Below, in pieces: positions 1 through 9,205 of a stretch of 64,000 nucleotides of DNA. Under the pieces are notes generated by a model. The model saw nothing but the letters and a program-made list of their open reading frames with translations. It ran no database searches and was not told the DNA's origin. Origin of the DNA: Candidatus Limosilactobacillus faecipullorum (GTDB lineage: Bacteria; Bacillota; Bacilli; Lactobacillales; Lactobacillaceae); assembly GCA_019118465.1 (NCBI GenBank), contig DWYX01000026.1, positions 1 to 64,000 of the forward strand, read 5' to 3'. Position numbers and translations under genes: made by a program. Each line of letters begins with the position of its first letter. The stretch's first letter is position 1.

Positions 1-288
1 TGAAAATCATGGCGATCATAACTAGACTTAAAGTAGCTTAACAAGGCAAAGACTCCTTTTTTAGTCTACTTTGAGTCTAACCTTGTTAGGCTTTTTTTGT
101 TAAATGTTACGAACTAGCAAATCGCGTATAACTACTATACCCCGCTTAGCAATGGAATGAAACAAGGGGTAGAAAAACGATCTGCTTAATCCGACATAAT
201 TTTTACTCGAAAGAAGGTTAATGAGTGGTGGCTAATTTTCTTGAGGAGGTGGTTCCGATGAACTACCCTTACGAAAGGAGTTTAGTCC

Positions 289-365
289 GTGAGTACTTAC
301 CAAGCTTGGCATTGGGCATGTTTTTAGTAGCCTTGCTGACGTTTATTTTTACCTTTTTGGGTTAA
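289..365 (+). pseudogene. Decayed Hol-Tox-like small membrane toxin (type I TA), frameshifted by a 13-nt deletion relative to the copy at 1800-1889
   Basis: Same leader (gaggaggtggttccgatgaac), same start gtgagtacttaYcaagc and same 3' end (tttttagtagccttgctgacgtttatttttacc) as the 1800 copy, but lacks 'actcatgctaatg'; the frame runs into TAG after MSTYQAWHWACF. Confidence 0.75.
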
Positions 366-367
366 AT

Positions 368-416
368 AAAATAGCCGTCCCATACACTTTGGCGAGTCGC
401 GGGACGACTATTTTTT
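368..416. terminator. Bidirectional terminator hairpin of type I TA copy 1
   Basis: aaaatagccgtccc...gggacgactatttttt inverted repeat. Confidence 0.8.
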
Positions 417-599
417 AACTATTTCAATACTAAGCCACCGCCTTTAAAGCGGCCCTTACTACGTACAGTTTAGCATAGCGCGCGGGTGGGACTCCAGGAT
501 TCTCCCCCCGCATTTTTAGTTTTTTACCCAACGGTAGGCTGTGAGCACAATTGGGAATGTTATAATATCCATAAAACGCTTACAAAGGAGCTAAGTATA

Positions 600-1544
600 A
601 TGACAAAGAAAATTATTCTCGACTGTGATCCAGGGCACGATGATGCTTTAGCATTGACTTTGGCGGTAGCGTCACCCAAGATCGATTTATTGGCAGTAAC
701 GACTTCAGCGGGAAACCAGACCCCGGATAAAACCTTGAACAATGCGATGCGGATGTTAACCTTGCTCCACCGGCAAGACATCCCGGTGGCCCAAGGAAAT
801 CAAACGCCACTTGTTAAGCCGTTAGAAACGGCACCTGAAGTCCATGGGGAAACGGGTCTTGACGGGGCTGATTTACCAGATCCAGATTTTACCGTTCAAG
901 CATGTCCGGCGATTGACTTAATTGCCAAAACGCTAGAAGCTAGCGATGAAAAGGTAACCCTTGTAGTAACCGGGCCAATGACGAACGCCGCCTTGTTCTT
1001 ACGGGTTTATCCGGATTTGGCGCGGGAAAAGCTTGATCAAATCGTCTTCATGGGTGGCGCGATGGGCCTTGGTAATTGGCGGCCATCGGTTGAATTTAAC
1101 ATTTTCGTTGACCCCGAAGCAGCTAAAATTGTGATGAACTTTGGCTTGCCACTGGTGATGGCTCCCTTAAATGTGACTCACCAAGCGCAAATTATGAAGG
1201 AAGAAATCAAGGCGATTGGTGAAATCACGAACCCGGTTGGTCAAGCTTTCTACGGCCTCTTAAACTTCTTTGAGCAGTACCACGAAGATCCAAAATGGGG
1301 CTTTACCGGGGCACCCCTTCATGATCCATGCACGATTGCCTGGTTGATTGATCCAACGATGTTTAAGACCGATCAAATGAACGTCGATGTCGAAACTCAA
1401 GGTGAACTAACTCGGGGTGAAACGGTCTGTGATTACTACGGTTTAACCGAAAAGACAAAGAATACTACGGTTCTCTTAGGAATCGATCGGGAACGGTTTA
1501 TCAAGTTGATTATGGATTCCATCCGGAGTTTTGGGGAAGAATAA
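600..1544 (+). CDS. Nucleoside hydrolase (IUNH family, RihC-like)
   Basis: N-terminal DCDPGHDDALAL motif; ATG at 600 preceded by aaaggag; the ORF-track start at 486 is too early. Confidence 0.92.
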   Translation: MTKKIILDCDPGHDDALALTLAVASPKIDLLAVTTSAGNQTPDKTLNNAMRMLTLLHRQDIPVAQGNQTPLVKPLETAPEVHGETGLDGADLPDPDFTVQACPAIDLIAKTLEASDEKVTLVVTGPMTNAALFLRVYPDLAREKLDQIVFMGGAMGLGNWRPSVEFNIFVDPEAAKIVMNFGLPLVMAPLNVTHQAQIMKEEIKAIGEITNPVGQAFYGLLNFFEQYHEDPKWGFTGAPLHDPCTIAWLIDPTMFKTDQMNVDVETQGELTRGETVCDYYGLTEKTKNTTVLLGIDRERFIKLIMDSIRSFGEE

Positions 1545-1546
1545 GT

Positions 1547-1588
1547 AAAAGTCCCACTACCAAGGGGTTAACTGGTGGTGGGACTTTT
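1547..1588. terminator. Rho-independent terminator after nucleoside hydrolase
   Basis: aaaagtcccactac...gtggtgggactttt hairpin with T-run. Confidence 0.85.
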
Positions 1589-1799
1589 CTAACCTTGTCG
1601 TTAAGGTGGGTAACGTTTTTTGTTTTGTCGTTACTTTTGTATGACAAAATTAATTAGAAATATGCTTATTTACCAAAGTTTTATTTGATTTTGGTGATGA
1701 AATTTGCTATAGTTTTTTCGAGAGAAGTTTTATGGGCGGTGGCTGATTCTTTGGAGGAGGTGGTTCCGATGAACTACACTTGCGAAAGGAATTTAGTCC

Positions 1800-1889
1800 G
1801 TGAGTACTTATCAAGCACTCATGCTAATGTTGGCATTTGGCACGTTTTTAGTAGCCTTGCTGACGTTTATTTTTACCTTTTTAGGTTAA
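1800..1889 (+). CDS. Hol-Tox-like small hydrophobic toxin, type I TA, 29 aa (MSTYQALMLMLAFGTFLVALLTFIFTFLG)
   Basis: GTG start after a gcgaaagga RBS; single TM peptide followed by the conserved bidirectional terminator; below ORF-track length cutoff. Confidence 0.75.
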   Translation: MSTYQALMLMLAFGTFLVALLTFIFTFLG

Positions 1890-1990
1890 ATAAAATAGCC
1901 GTCCCATACACTTTGGCGAGTCGTGGGACGACTATTTTATAGTTGTTCTATCACTAAGCCACCGCCTTTAAAGCGGCTCTCATTACATAT
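1890..1990 (-). ncRNA. Candidate antisense antitoxin RNA of TA copy 2
   Basis: Conserved gccgctttaaaggcggtggcttagt on the minus strand downstream of a tattat -10; ends in the shared terminator hairpin (1892-1939). Confidence 0.55.
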
Positions 1991-2104
1991 ATATAATACC
2001 ACTTAATTATGAGAAAATGAAAGTTATTTGGGTGAATTATATCTTGCATGGGAAGGCCAGCCACTGTTGATAAGTGACGGGGCTTTTTTCATTGTTTTGG
2101 AACT

Positions 2105-2210
2105 AAAAATAGCCGTCCCATACACTTTGGCGAGTCGCGGGACGACTATTTTATAGTCTAACGTAGTCAAGCCACCGCCTTTAAAGTGGCTCCTGTTACA
2201 TATAATAACA
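2105..2210 (-). ncRNA. Orphan antitoxin-RNA/terminator copy (copy 3), no toxin ORF
   Basis: Same aaaatagccgtccc...gggacgactatttt hairpin and ccaccgcctttaaagtggc segment with minus-strand tattat -10; no toxin-coding homology upstream. Confidence 0.6.
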
Positions 2211-2286
2211 CTTAAGTTTCATTCATTGTTAATATAGAATGTAGGCATAAGGGAACGACAAAAAAGCTAACTACGGAGGTGAAATA

Positions 2287-2460
2287 ATGGATAAGGGGAA
2301 GGAATTTTACCAATGGTATCAATCAAAGACGCCTTATGAACTGATGCAGATGGGTGATCAAGCAAAGGATTTGAAAGAAAAGGCTTTCTATTTTGACTTG
2401 ATGAATGCAAAGGTAAGAGATGAACAGAAAAAAATTATTAACGGAAAGTTTGTGATGTAG
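2287..2460 (+). CDS. Small 57-aa protein, candidate antitoxin partner of the zeta-like kinase
   Basis: ATG after acggaggtgaaata RBS; MDKGKEFYQWYQSKTPYELMQMGDQAKDLKEKAFYFDLMNAKVRDEQKKIINGKFVM; stop overlaps the next start (gatGTAGTGaaa). Confidence 0.7.
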   Translation: MDKGKEFYQWYQSKTPYELMQMGDQAKDLKEKAFYFDLMNAKVRDEQKKIINGKFVM

Positions 2461-3032
2461 TGAAAACTTATATCCTTTTAGCGGGTGTTAATGGTGCTGG
2501 GAAGAGTACGACCTATCAAACAATTACCAAAGCAGTACCTGATTCTGTTTTTATCAATGCTGATAACGTACTACGGGCTCACCACTGGGACTGGCATTCA
2601 CAACACGCTAATATTAAGGCAATGCGTCTAGCGTATCAAAATTTGCTGACAGCCATGAATCAAGGAAGAAATATTATCCATGAAACAACTTTGGCTTCAA
2701 GTGTAAACGGAACTTTGCGTTTAGTTAATCGGGCAAAGAGTTTGGGGTATCGGGTTGAATTACAATATATTGGCGTTAATAGTCCAGAGATTGCGCTTCA
2801 CCGAATTACTGAACGGGTAAAGAAAGGTGGGCATGGCATCCCAGAAGCAGTTGTTCGAAAACGATACGGAATTAGTTTACAACGGCTGGCAGAACTAGTA
2901 CCTGAGTTTGATGCTGTTTATCTGTGGGATAATAGTTTTAACGATGCAAAGCTAATTTTCTATCGTGATGGTCAAGAAAAACTAAGTTATCTTTCGCCAG
3001 AATATGCATGGGTGCCAGATGTTTTTGAATAA
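2460..3032 (+). CDS. Zeta toxin family P-loop protein
   Basis: Walker A AGVNGAGKST, HETT motif, zeta-like length; translationally coupled to the upstream small ORF. Confidence 0.8.
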   Translation: MKTYILLAGVNGAGKSTTYQTITKAVPDSVFINADNVLRAHHWDWHSQHANIKAMRLAYQNLLTAMNQGRNIIHETTLASSVNGTLRLVNRAKSLGYRVELQYIGVNSPEIALHRITERVKKGGHGIPEAVVRKRYGISLQRLAELVPEFDAVYLWDNSFNDAKLIFYRDGQEKLSYLSPEYAWVPDVFE

Positions 3033-3138
3033 ACAGACTGAAACTTGTAAGCGCCAAATGATGGGGATTCCCCGTCATTTGGCACTTTCTAGATAAAAAA
3101 TCAAAAAACGCAAAATTTCGAAGAAAACGATACCAAAG

Positions 3139-3418
3139 AGACTGGTAAGAAACGTGTGTTTCTTACCAGTCTTTCTCGTACCTCCGAATGTTACACAGAA
3201 ACGACGATCGAGGCAGTAGCCAAGTGAATATCGCCTTCCCTCCAGTCGGCACGATCCGACTTGGCCTTGCGTGGGCTCACAAACGACAAGTACGCTGGTT
3301 GGTTCGCTCTAAACCACGGCCCTAGCGGATAAGTTTGAACAAAAGAACGATTCGTACTAATCAACCTTCGTCCGCCTGATCCTGGCCAGGCCGTCGAGAA
3401 GGTTTTCTCTCGACCTCT
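3139..3418. repeat. Dispersed intergenic repeat family, full-length copy A
   Basis: Shares ctcgtacctccgaatgttacacagaaac...gtcgaggcagtagccaagtgaatat...ccagtcggcacgatcc...gtcgagaaggttttctctcgacctc with 17545-17805 and with 27491-27729 (inverted). Confidence 0.9.
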
Positions 3419-3433
3419 ATATTTCCCTGGAAA

Positions 3434-6205
3434 TTATTTGGATTTGGTAGTTTGCTTTGCTAGGTTTGAGTTAACAAAACGAATTGCAGACATTGTTGGG
3501 AAACATTTACTACCGAAGTTAAGGTCACCATACCAACATGTTTTATGATCAAAGATACAAAGTTGATTGCCGATTTGTTTGCTCCATTGGATGTTAACTT
3601 TTGGTGATAGTAAATGCTCGAGTGACTCATTATTTTGATGGATGTCGTCAGCTTCTTTGAGGTTTAAAGAGATACGTTTGTTCTGACTGGCTTGGTCATT
3701 TAGAATTTGGATTAATTGCCTTGATAAAGTTCTGACTCGGATAAAGATATCAGTTGCTTGGTCAATGTCGTGAATCCAAGTGGCTTCGTAAGTTTGCCAA
3801 TCAAAATATTGAGCGGCGTAATTGTTATGATTGGTCGGCGGGACGATTTCGTATCCTAACTTGCGATAAACGTTGCTTCGCTTCTTAAACATTTTTGCAA
3901 AAGTATCGTCAGCAATGTCAACGTAATCGTAAACGCGTAACTCATCTTTATCTGAAAGCCCTCGTTCGAGCCGGCCTAAGTACTGTTGGGTATTACCTCG
4001 CCAAGCAAATGGTAAGGTAAAGAAAAGGGTATCAAGACTGGGCATGTCAAAACCTTCACCAACGTACTTACTAGTTGAGAGGATAACATAAGGCTTGGTT
4101 TCATCTTTGATATTTAACTTTTCTTTGGTACTCCCGGTGATAATTTGGATTTGTGCATCTGGATGTTGCGCTTTTAATTCTTGATACAAGATCTTTAAGT
4201 GCTTTACTCGTTCACTCAAAAGTAAGATATGACGATTCTCGCTTAGTGCAACGATAACATCATTGATAATTTGCAAATTGCGTTCTGGATCCTCAACAAG
4301 TTCTGCTAGCTTTTGAGGATAGTTTTCATTAAGAGAAAGTTGCTGATATTCACCAACACCGTTATAACGAGGGTATAGATAACGATGAATTAAGTTGTTT
4401 TCAGAAGGTCGGCTTTGATAATAAATTTGACCACATCTTAAATACATAAATTTTTCAAGGCCATCGTTTCTTTCCGGAGTAGCCGTAAGACCAACGATGA
4501 AGCGGGTGTTTGCCTCCAAGAGAACCTTTTCGAAAGTAATGGCCGCAATATGATGGCATTCATCAATAATGATTTGACCGTATGATTGATAAAATTTTTC
4601 TCTTTCCTTAGAGGTTAAGTGGGTGAGTTTGCGAATATTAACAATGTCAACCAAGTGGGACGGGTGATTTCGAGTTCCTGAAATAACTTCAACAGTCGAC
4701 TTTTTAATCTTCCGCCTTTTAGGAGAAAGTTCTTCGTCTGGCAAATCCTCGATCTTGAGAAAGGTTTGAGCGCTACTTTGCCACTGCTTAGCAATACTTT
4801 GAGTGGGAACGACAATTAGTGTACGTTCTTTTCGTTTAGCGATTAAGGCACATCCGACGACGGTTTTGCCAAAGCCAGTGTGAGCACAGATCATTCCTAG
4901 TGAATGTGGATTAAGTTTAGTGATTGCTTCTGATTGTTCTGCACGTAATTCACCCTTGAATGTGACATTAAGTGGTTTGGCATCGGTAAATTCTTCTGTT
5001 AGTTGGCAGTTGGTACTTTCGACTAAGAGTGGGAGAACGCCACGAGGAAGGTGCAAGAATCTTGAATCATAGCTGGCAGCAGTCAACATTGATGGAATGT
5101 TCCAAACTGGGGCTCGCATCCACTGCTTTTTGTTAAATTCAGGATTTGTAAAAGTTACTAAACTTAGTAGGGCTAATTGTTCACGATGAGTCAAGTCTTG
5201 GCGATTAATTAAAAGCTCACCCCTAATAACGCCAGTAATCTTTTTTGGTAAGTAGGTTATGCTTAATGTACCTAGTATTTCATTGTCGCTGTTTAAGATT
5301 CCACGGTCAGCTTTGATTTTATCAATTAGATATGATAGTTCTTTGGTAGTGTATTGTTTGGTCTGTTCTAGCTGATCAAACAGTTTAGCTGGTGGAAGTG
5401 GAGAGAGATCATCATCGGTAAAAATAGACCGTTTTTGTTGGACATCACCCCATTTGAGCGGGAGCGCAATTAAATTCCCAAAACCATTATTGGGTAAGCG
5501 GTCTTGATTTGGAATCATTCGGTCAAAGCAATCAAGGGTTACATCACTACTATTCAACATTGCTTCTGCCAAGATTAGTTTTCCGAGTAAACGGGCACTT
5601 TTTGCGGGTACAGGTTCACTAAAGAAAAGCCAAATGTGGTAGCTATTCCCCGAAGAAGAGATTTCGGGAAGACAATTGATGTGGTATTTATGCAAAGCTA
5701 CTAGAATAGCTTTTGTTGTATCTCGGGGATCAGGACCACCATGCTGGTCAAGATCAAAAACTAGGAGCTTGGTTAAATCGCCAGGCAGTAAAGGATAAAT
5801 TCCGAAACGATGATAACCATCATCCTTAGTAATTTGGTCGAAAATCGTAGTGGTGGTGTAAGGAAGATACTCTTTGGTTAATTTGTTTTGGGCAGCTTTA
5901 TTATTTCGAAGATTATAGAAGTCCCACCAATTTTTGAGAGCTGGACTATAGCCCTTGCCGTTTGACCATTTTTGGGCATAGACATCAAGACGACCGCTAA
6001 AGTAGCGGAGATAAAGGGCGAGCTTTTCCTCTGTTGAACGAGGCTTTTTAAGTAGCTCAGCTAATTCTTCCCGAGAAATAATATAGTTTTGATTATTGGC
6101 AGTCTTGATTAAAAAATCTGTTTGATCTGAATGGTAGTGATGAAACTCTTTCAGTACGATGATCTGTTCACCGTTATTGAGGCGATATCCTTGATTGAAT
6201 TCCAT
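3434..6205 (-). CDS. AEP primase-like + SF2 helicase + PLD-nuclease-like fusion (TOTE conflict-system-like)
   Basis: AEP-like GIYPLLPGDLTKLLVFDLDQHGG..SGNSYHIWLFFSEPVPA..RMIPNQDRLPNNGFGNLIALPLK; helicase AHTGFGKTVVG, DECHH, GLTATPERNDG; C-terminal CIFDHKTCWYGDLNFGSK; RBS ggaggg before ATG at 6205. Confidence 0.85.
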   Translation of the reverse strand: MEFNQGYRLNNGEQIIVLKEFHHYHSDQTDFLIKTANNQNYIISREELAELLKKPRSTEEKLALYLRYFSGRLDVYAQKWSNGKGYSPALKNWWDFYNLRNNKAAQNKLTKEYLPYTTTTIFDQITKDDGYHRFGIYPLLPGDLTKLLVFDLDQHGGPDPRDTTKAILVALHKYHINCLPEISSSGNSYHIWLFFSEPVPAKSARLLGKLILAEAMLNSSDVTLDCFDRMIPNQDRLPNNGFGNLIALPLKWGDVQQKRSIFTDDDLSPLPPAKLFDQLEQTKQYTTKELSYLIDKIKADRGILNSDNEILGTLSITYLPKKITGVIRGELLINRQDLTHREQLALLSLVTFTNPEFNKKQWMRAPVWNIPSMLTAASYDSRFLHLPRGVLPLLVESTNCQLTEEFTDAKPLNVTFKGELRAEQSEAITKLNPHSLGMICAHTGFGKTVVGCALIAKRKERTLIVVPTQSIAKQWQSSAQTFLKIEDLPDEELSPKRRKIKKSTVEVISGTRNHPSHLVDIVNIRKLTHLTSKEREKFYQSYGQIIIDECHHIAAITFEKVLLEANTRFIVGLTATPERNDGLEKFMYLRCGQIYYQSRPSENNLIHRYLYPRYNGVGEYQQLSLNENYPQKLAELVEDPERNLQIINDVIVALSENRHILLLSERVKHLKILYQELKAQHPDAQIQIITGSTKEKLNIKDETKPYVILSTSKYVGEGFDMPSLDTLFFTLPFAWRGNTQQYLGRLERGLSDKDELRVYDYVDIADDTFAKMFKKRSNVYRKLGYEIVPPTNHNNYAAQYFDWQTYEATWIHDIDQATDIFIRVRTLSRQLIQILNDQASQNKRISLNLKEADDIHQNNESLEHLLSPKVNIQWSKQIGNQLCIFDHKTCWYGDLNFGSKCFPTMSAIRFVNSNLAKQTTKSK

Positions 6206-6236
6206 AATCCATCCCTCCGTTTTATTTCCCAGGAAA

Positions 6237-7067
6237 TTAAAGCCGATTCTGCTGACGATAGGCATTAGGACTGGCTCCGGCATACCTTTTAAAGGCTTTT
6301 GAAAAGGTATAAGTATCGCTATATCCAACCCCGCTGGCGATTTCTTTAATGGGGAGGGCGGTAGTAATTAGTTGTTGTTTAGCGTCTTCCATCCGTTGGC
6401 GAGTTAGAAATTGCTGTGGGGAAGAGTTGGCATAGCGTTTAAAAAGATCGTAGACGTAACTTCGTGAAAGGGCAAGGTGGTGGGCCAAATCGGTAATAGT
6501 ACAACCAGCTTGGTAGTTGGTTTTTAAATAATTGACGGCCGCTTGGAATTGAAGTTCCGTTTGATTATGGCTAGGGGATTTACTACCGGGAAATTCATTA
6601 AGGAGGTTAAAGAACATTTCAAAAGTAAGAGCCTTAATGTGTAAATCATTGGCTAACCCATATTCGTGGTGGAGGGCTTGGTAAAGTTGGGTGAGGGTGT
6701 TAGCAAACCGAGACCCTTGAACGTCTTTTAGAAAATAACGCTGCGCCAACTTCGTTTTTTCAAGGATTGTATCGATATTTAGTCCGTTAAAGCCAATCCA
6801 GAAATAGGTCCACGGTTCACTTTGGTCAGCTTGATAGAAGGCTGGTTTACCCTTCGGTAATAAGAAAATATCACCCGCGTGGAGGGTCGTAAGGTGCTGG
6901 TTGGCAACCGCAAATTCTCCTTGACCTTGCAAAATAAAGTGGAGTACATAATTACTGCGGATATTATTACCACGAAAAACGTGCCCGGGGCGACAACGCT
7001 CTAAACCATAAAATAAAATGTCTGCTTCAATACTATCAGTTGCTAGCGTGCGGTACTCACCATTCAT
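6237..7067 (-). CDS. AraC family transcriptional regulator with cupin-like N-terminus
   Basis: C-terminal double HTH (CTITDLAHHLALSRSYVYDLFKR...IKEIASGVGYSDTYTFSKAFKRYAG); divergent from the sugar transporter. Confidence 0.93.
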   Translation of the reverse strand: MNGEYRTLATDSIEADILFYGLERCRPGHVFRGNNIRSNYVLHFILQGQGEFAVANQHLTTLHAGDIFLLPKGKPAFYQADQSEPWTYFWIGFNGLNIDTILEKTKLAQRYFLKDVQGSRFANTLTQLYQALHHEYGLANDLHIKALTFEMFFNLLNEFPGSKSPSHNQTELQFQAAVNYLKTNYQAGCTITDLAHHLALSRSYVYDLFKRYANSSPQQFLTRQRMEDAKQQLITTALPIKEIASGVGYSDTYTFSKAFKRYAGASPNAYRQQNRL

Positions 7068-7230
7068 CTTTTTGCCACCTTTTGATGTCATTATGTAAAT
7101 TCAATAAAAATTTATCACTGTTGTTAAGCTGATTATAGAAAATAGCTGTCAATTTGTCTAGTGAACAAATTGACATCAATTCATGGGCTATTGCCATTCT
7201 TATTTCCGGATAAACTCGATATATTATTTT

Positions 7231-7244
7231 TGTAAGCGAATACA
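7231..7244. promoter_or_regulatory. CcpA cre site
   Basis: TGTAAGCGAATACA matches the cre consensus; located upstream of the sugar transporter gene. Confidence 0.7.
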
Positions 7245-7277
7245 TAGCTTACGAAGATACGAAAGGCGGAATTAACA

Positions 7278-9194
7278 ATGGCAAAAAAGAAAGGTGTCAT
7301 GACCGTAAAAGAACAATTAGCCTATAGTTTTGGGGCTTATGGGAATGACTCATTTTACTCTTTGTTATCTGGTTATCTAATTGTCTTTATTACTTCTCAC
7401 TTATTTGATTCGGGAAATAAGGCCTTAGATGCCAAAATGATCGGGTTAGTTACAGCAATTATTATGATCTTACGGATCGCTGAATTATTCATTGACCCCT
7501 TCATTGGTAACTGGATTGACCGGACTAAGACGCGGTGGGGCCACTCCCGGCCATGGATTGTAGCTGGTGGGACGGTTTCAACACTGCTATTAGCAGCCCT
7601 CTTTACGCCCCTCGGCAATTTGTACCAATCCAATGCGATGGCTTACCTCGTGGTCTTTGCGATCATGTACATCACGATGGATATTTTCTACTCCTTTAAG
7701 GACGTTGGTTTTTGGTCGTTACTTTCTTCATTGACGACGAACTCCGAAGAACGGGAAAAAACGGCGACCTTTGCCCGGATCGGTTCAGCCATCGGGGGTT
7801 CCTTAGTTGGGGTGGTAGTTATGCCAGCCGTAATTTTCTTCTCTGCCACCAAGACTTCAACTGGTGATACCCGGGGCTGGATGATCTTTGCGGCCATTAT
7901 CTGTTTCTTATCCCTCCTTTCGGCTTGGGGTGTGGGAATTTTTAACCGCGAAGTAGATTCTGATATTCGGCATAACGAAGAAGATACCGTTGGGGTGATT
8001 GGCGTTTTCAAAGCCGTGGCGAAAAATGACCAATTACTTTGGGTAGCTTTAGCCTACTTAGCTTACGGGATTGGTAATAACATCACCAACTCCTTGATTA
8101 TCTACTTCTTTACTTATATTGTTGGGAAAGCGACGGCCTTCTCCGTGCTTTCAACGATTAACATTTTCGCAGGGATGGCAGCCACGGCGCTTTTCCCAAT
8201 TCTTTCCAAGAAATTCAGTCGTCATCAAATGTTTGCAGGTTGTTTGTTAGTAATGGTGCTTGGTTTAGGGCTCTTTGCCTTTGCCGGCCAAAGCGTGGTG
8301 CTTTCCTTAGCTGCCGGCATTATCTATGCCTTCCCTCAACAAATGGTCTTCTTGATTGTCTTAATGATTATCACTGACTCAGTTGAATATGGGCAATGGA
8401 AGTTAGGCCACCGGGATGAATCCCTGTCCTTATCCATCCGGCCGTTGATTGATAAGTTCGGGGGTGCTGTTTCTAACGGGGTCGTTGGTCAAATTGCGAT
8501 CATTGCTGGGATGACGACCGGAGCGACAGCCGCTTCAATTACGGCTACCCAACGGATGAACTTTAAGCTTTTGATGTTGGCAGTGCCAGCGGCTTTGATG
8601 ATCATTGCCATCATTATCTTCTTACGAAAGATTACCTTAACTGAAGAAAAGCACGCTCAAATCGTCGACGAACTCGAACGGACTTGGGGTGAAAACTTCA
8701 AGGATGAAGACGATGCAGCTGATAGTCAAACGGAAGCAACTACCATTACCGCACCAGTTTCTGGGAAGCTCGTGGCCCTAGCCGATGTAAATGATGAACA
8801 TTATGCCAAGGGCGAACTTGGACAAGGTTTTGCAATTAAGCCAAGTGATGGAAAGGTTCTCGCTCCCTTTGACGGGACGGTTCGGTTAACCTTTGACGAT
8901 ACCCGCCACGCAGTTGGTTTGGTTGCGGAAAACGGCATGGCTGTTTTGATTCACGTGGGCTTAGGAACCGTCAAACTAAAAGGAACCGGCTTTGTATCTT
9001 ACGTCAACCGGGGGCAAGCTGTTAAGCGCGGCGATGAAATCCTCGAGTTCTGGCAACCAACCATTCAAAAAGCGGGGTTGGATGATACGGTGATGGTAAC
9101 GGTCACTAACTCTGATAAGTTCAAGGAATTTAAGTTCATTAAAACTAGTGGTGAAGTCGTTGATGCTGGTAATGAAGTTCTAACTGTTAAATAG
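7278..9194 (+). CDS. GPH-family sugar:cation symporter with C-terminal PTS EIIA domain (LacS/RafP-like)
   Basis: 12-TM MFS/GPH protein plus EIIA-Glc-like domain (APFDGTVRLTFDDTRHAVGLVAENGMAVLIHVGLGTV). Confidence 0.93.
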   Translation: MAKKKGVMTVKEQLAYSFGAYGNDSFYSLLSGYLIVFITSHLFDSGNKALDAKMIGLVTAIIMILRIAELFIDPFIGNWIDRTKTRWGHSRPWIVAGGTVSTLLLAALFTPLGNLYQSNAMAYLVVFAIMYITMDIFYSFKDVGFWSLLSSLTTNSEEREKTATFARIGSAIGGSLVGVVVMPAVIFFSATKTSTGDTRGWMIFAAIICFLSLLSAWGVGIFNREVDSDIRHNEEDTVGVIGVFKAVAKNDQLLWVALAYLAYGIGNNITNSLIIYFFTYIVGKATAFSVLSTINIFAGMAATALFPILSKKFSRHQMFAGCLLVMVLGLGLFAFAGQSVVLSLAAGIIYAFPQQMVFLIVLMIITDSVEYGQWKLGHRDESLSLSIRPLIDKFGGAVSNGVVGQIAIIAGMTTGATAASITATQRMNFKLLMLAVPAALMIIAIIIFLRKITLTEEKHAQIVDELERTWGENFKDEDDAADSQTEATTITAPVSGKLVALADVNDEHYAKGELGQGFAIKPSDGKVLAPFDGTVRLTFDDTRHAVGLVAENGMAVLIHVGLGTVKLKGTGFVSYVNRGQAVKRGDEILEFWQPTIQKAGLDDTVMVTVTNSDKFKEFKFIKTSGEVVDAGNEVLTVK

Positions 9195-9205
9195 GAGATG
9201 ATGTG

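Noticed and set aside
1685-1942. 85-aa ORF in the track overlapping TA copy 2
   Set aside because: Different frame from the conserved 29-aa toxin; spans leader, toxin and terminator; no RBS at its start
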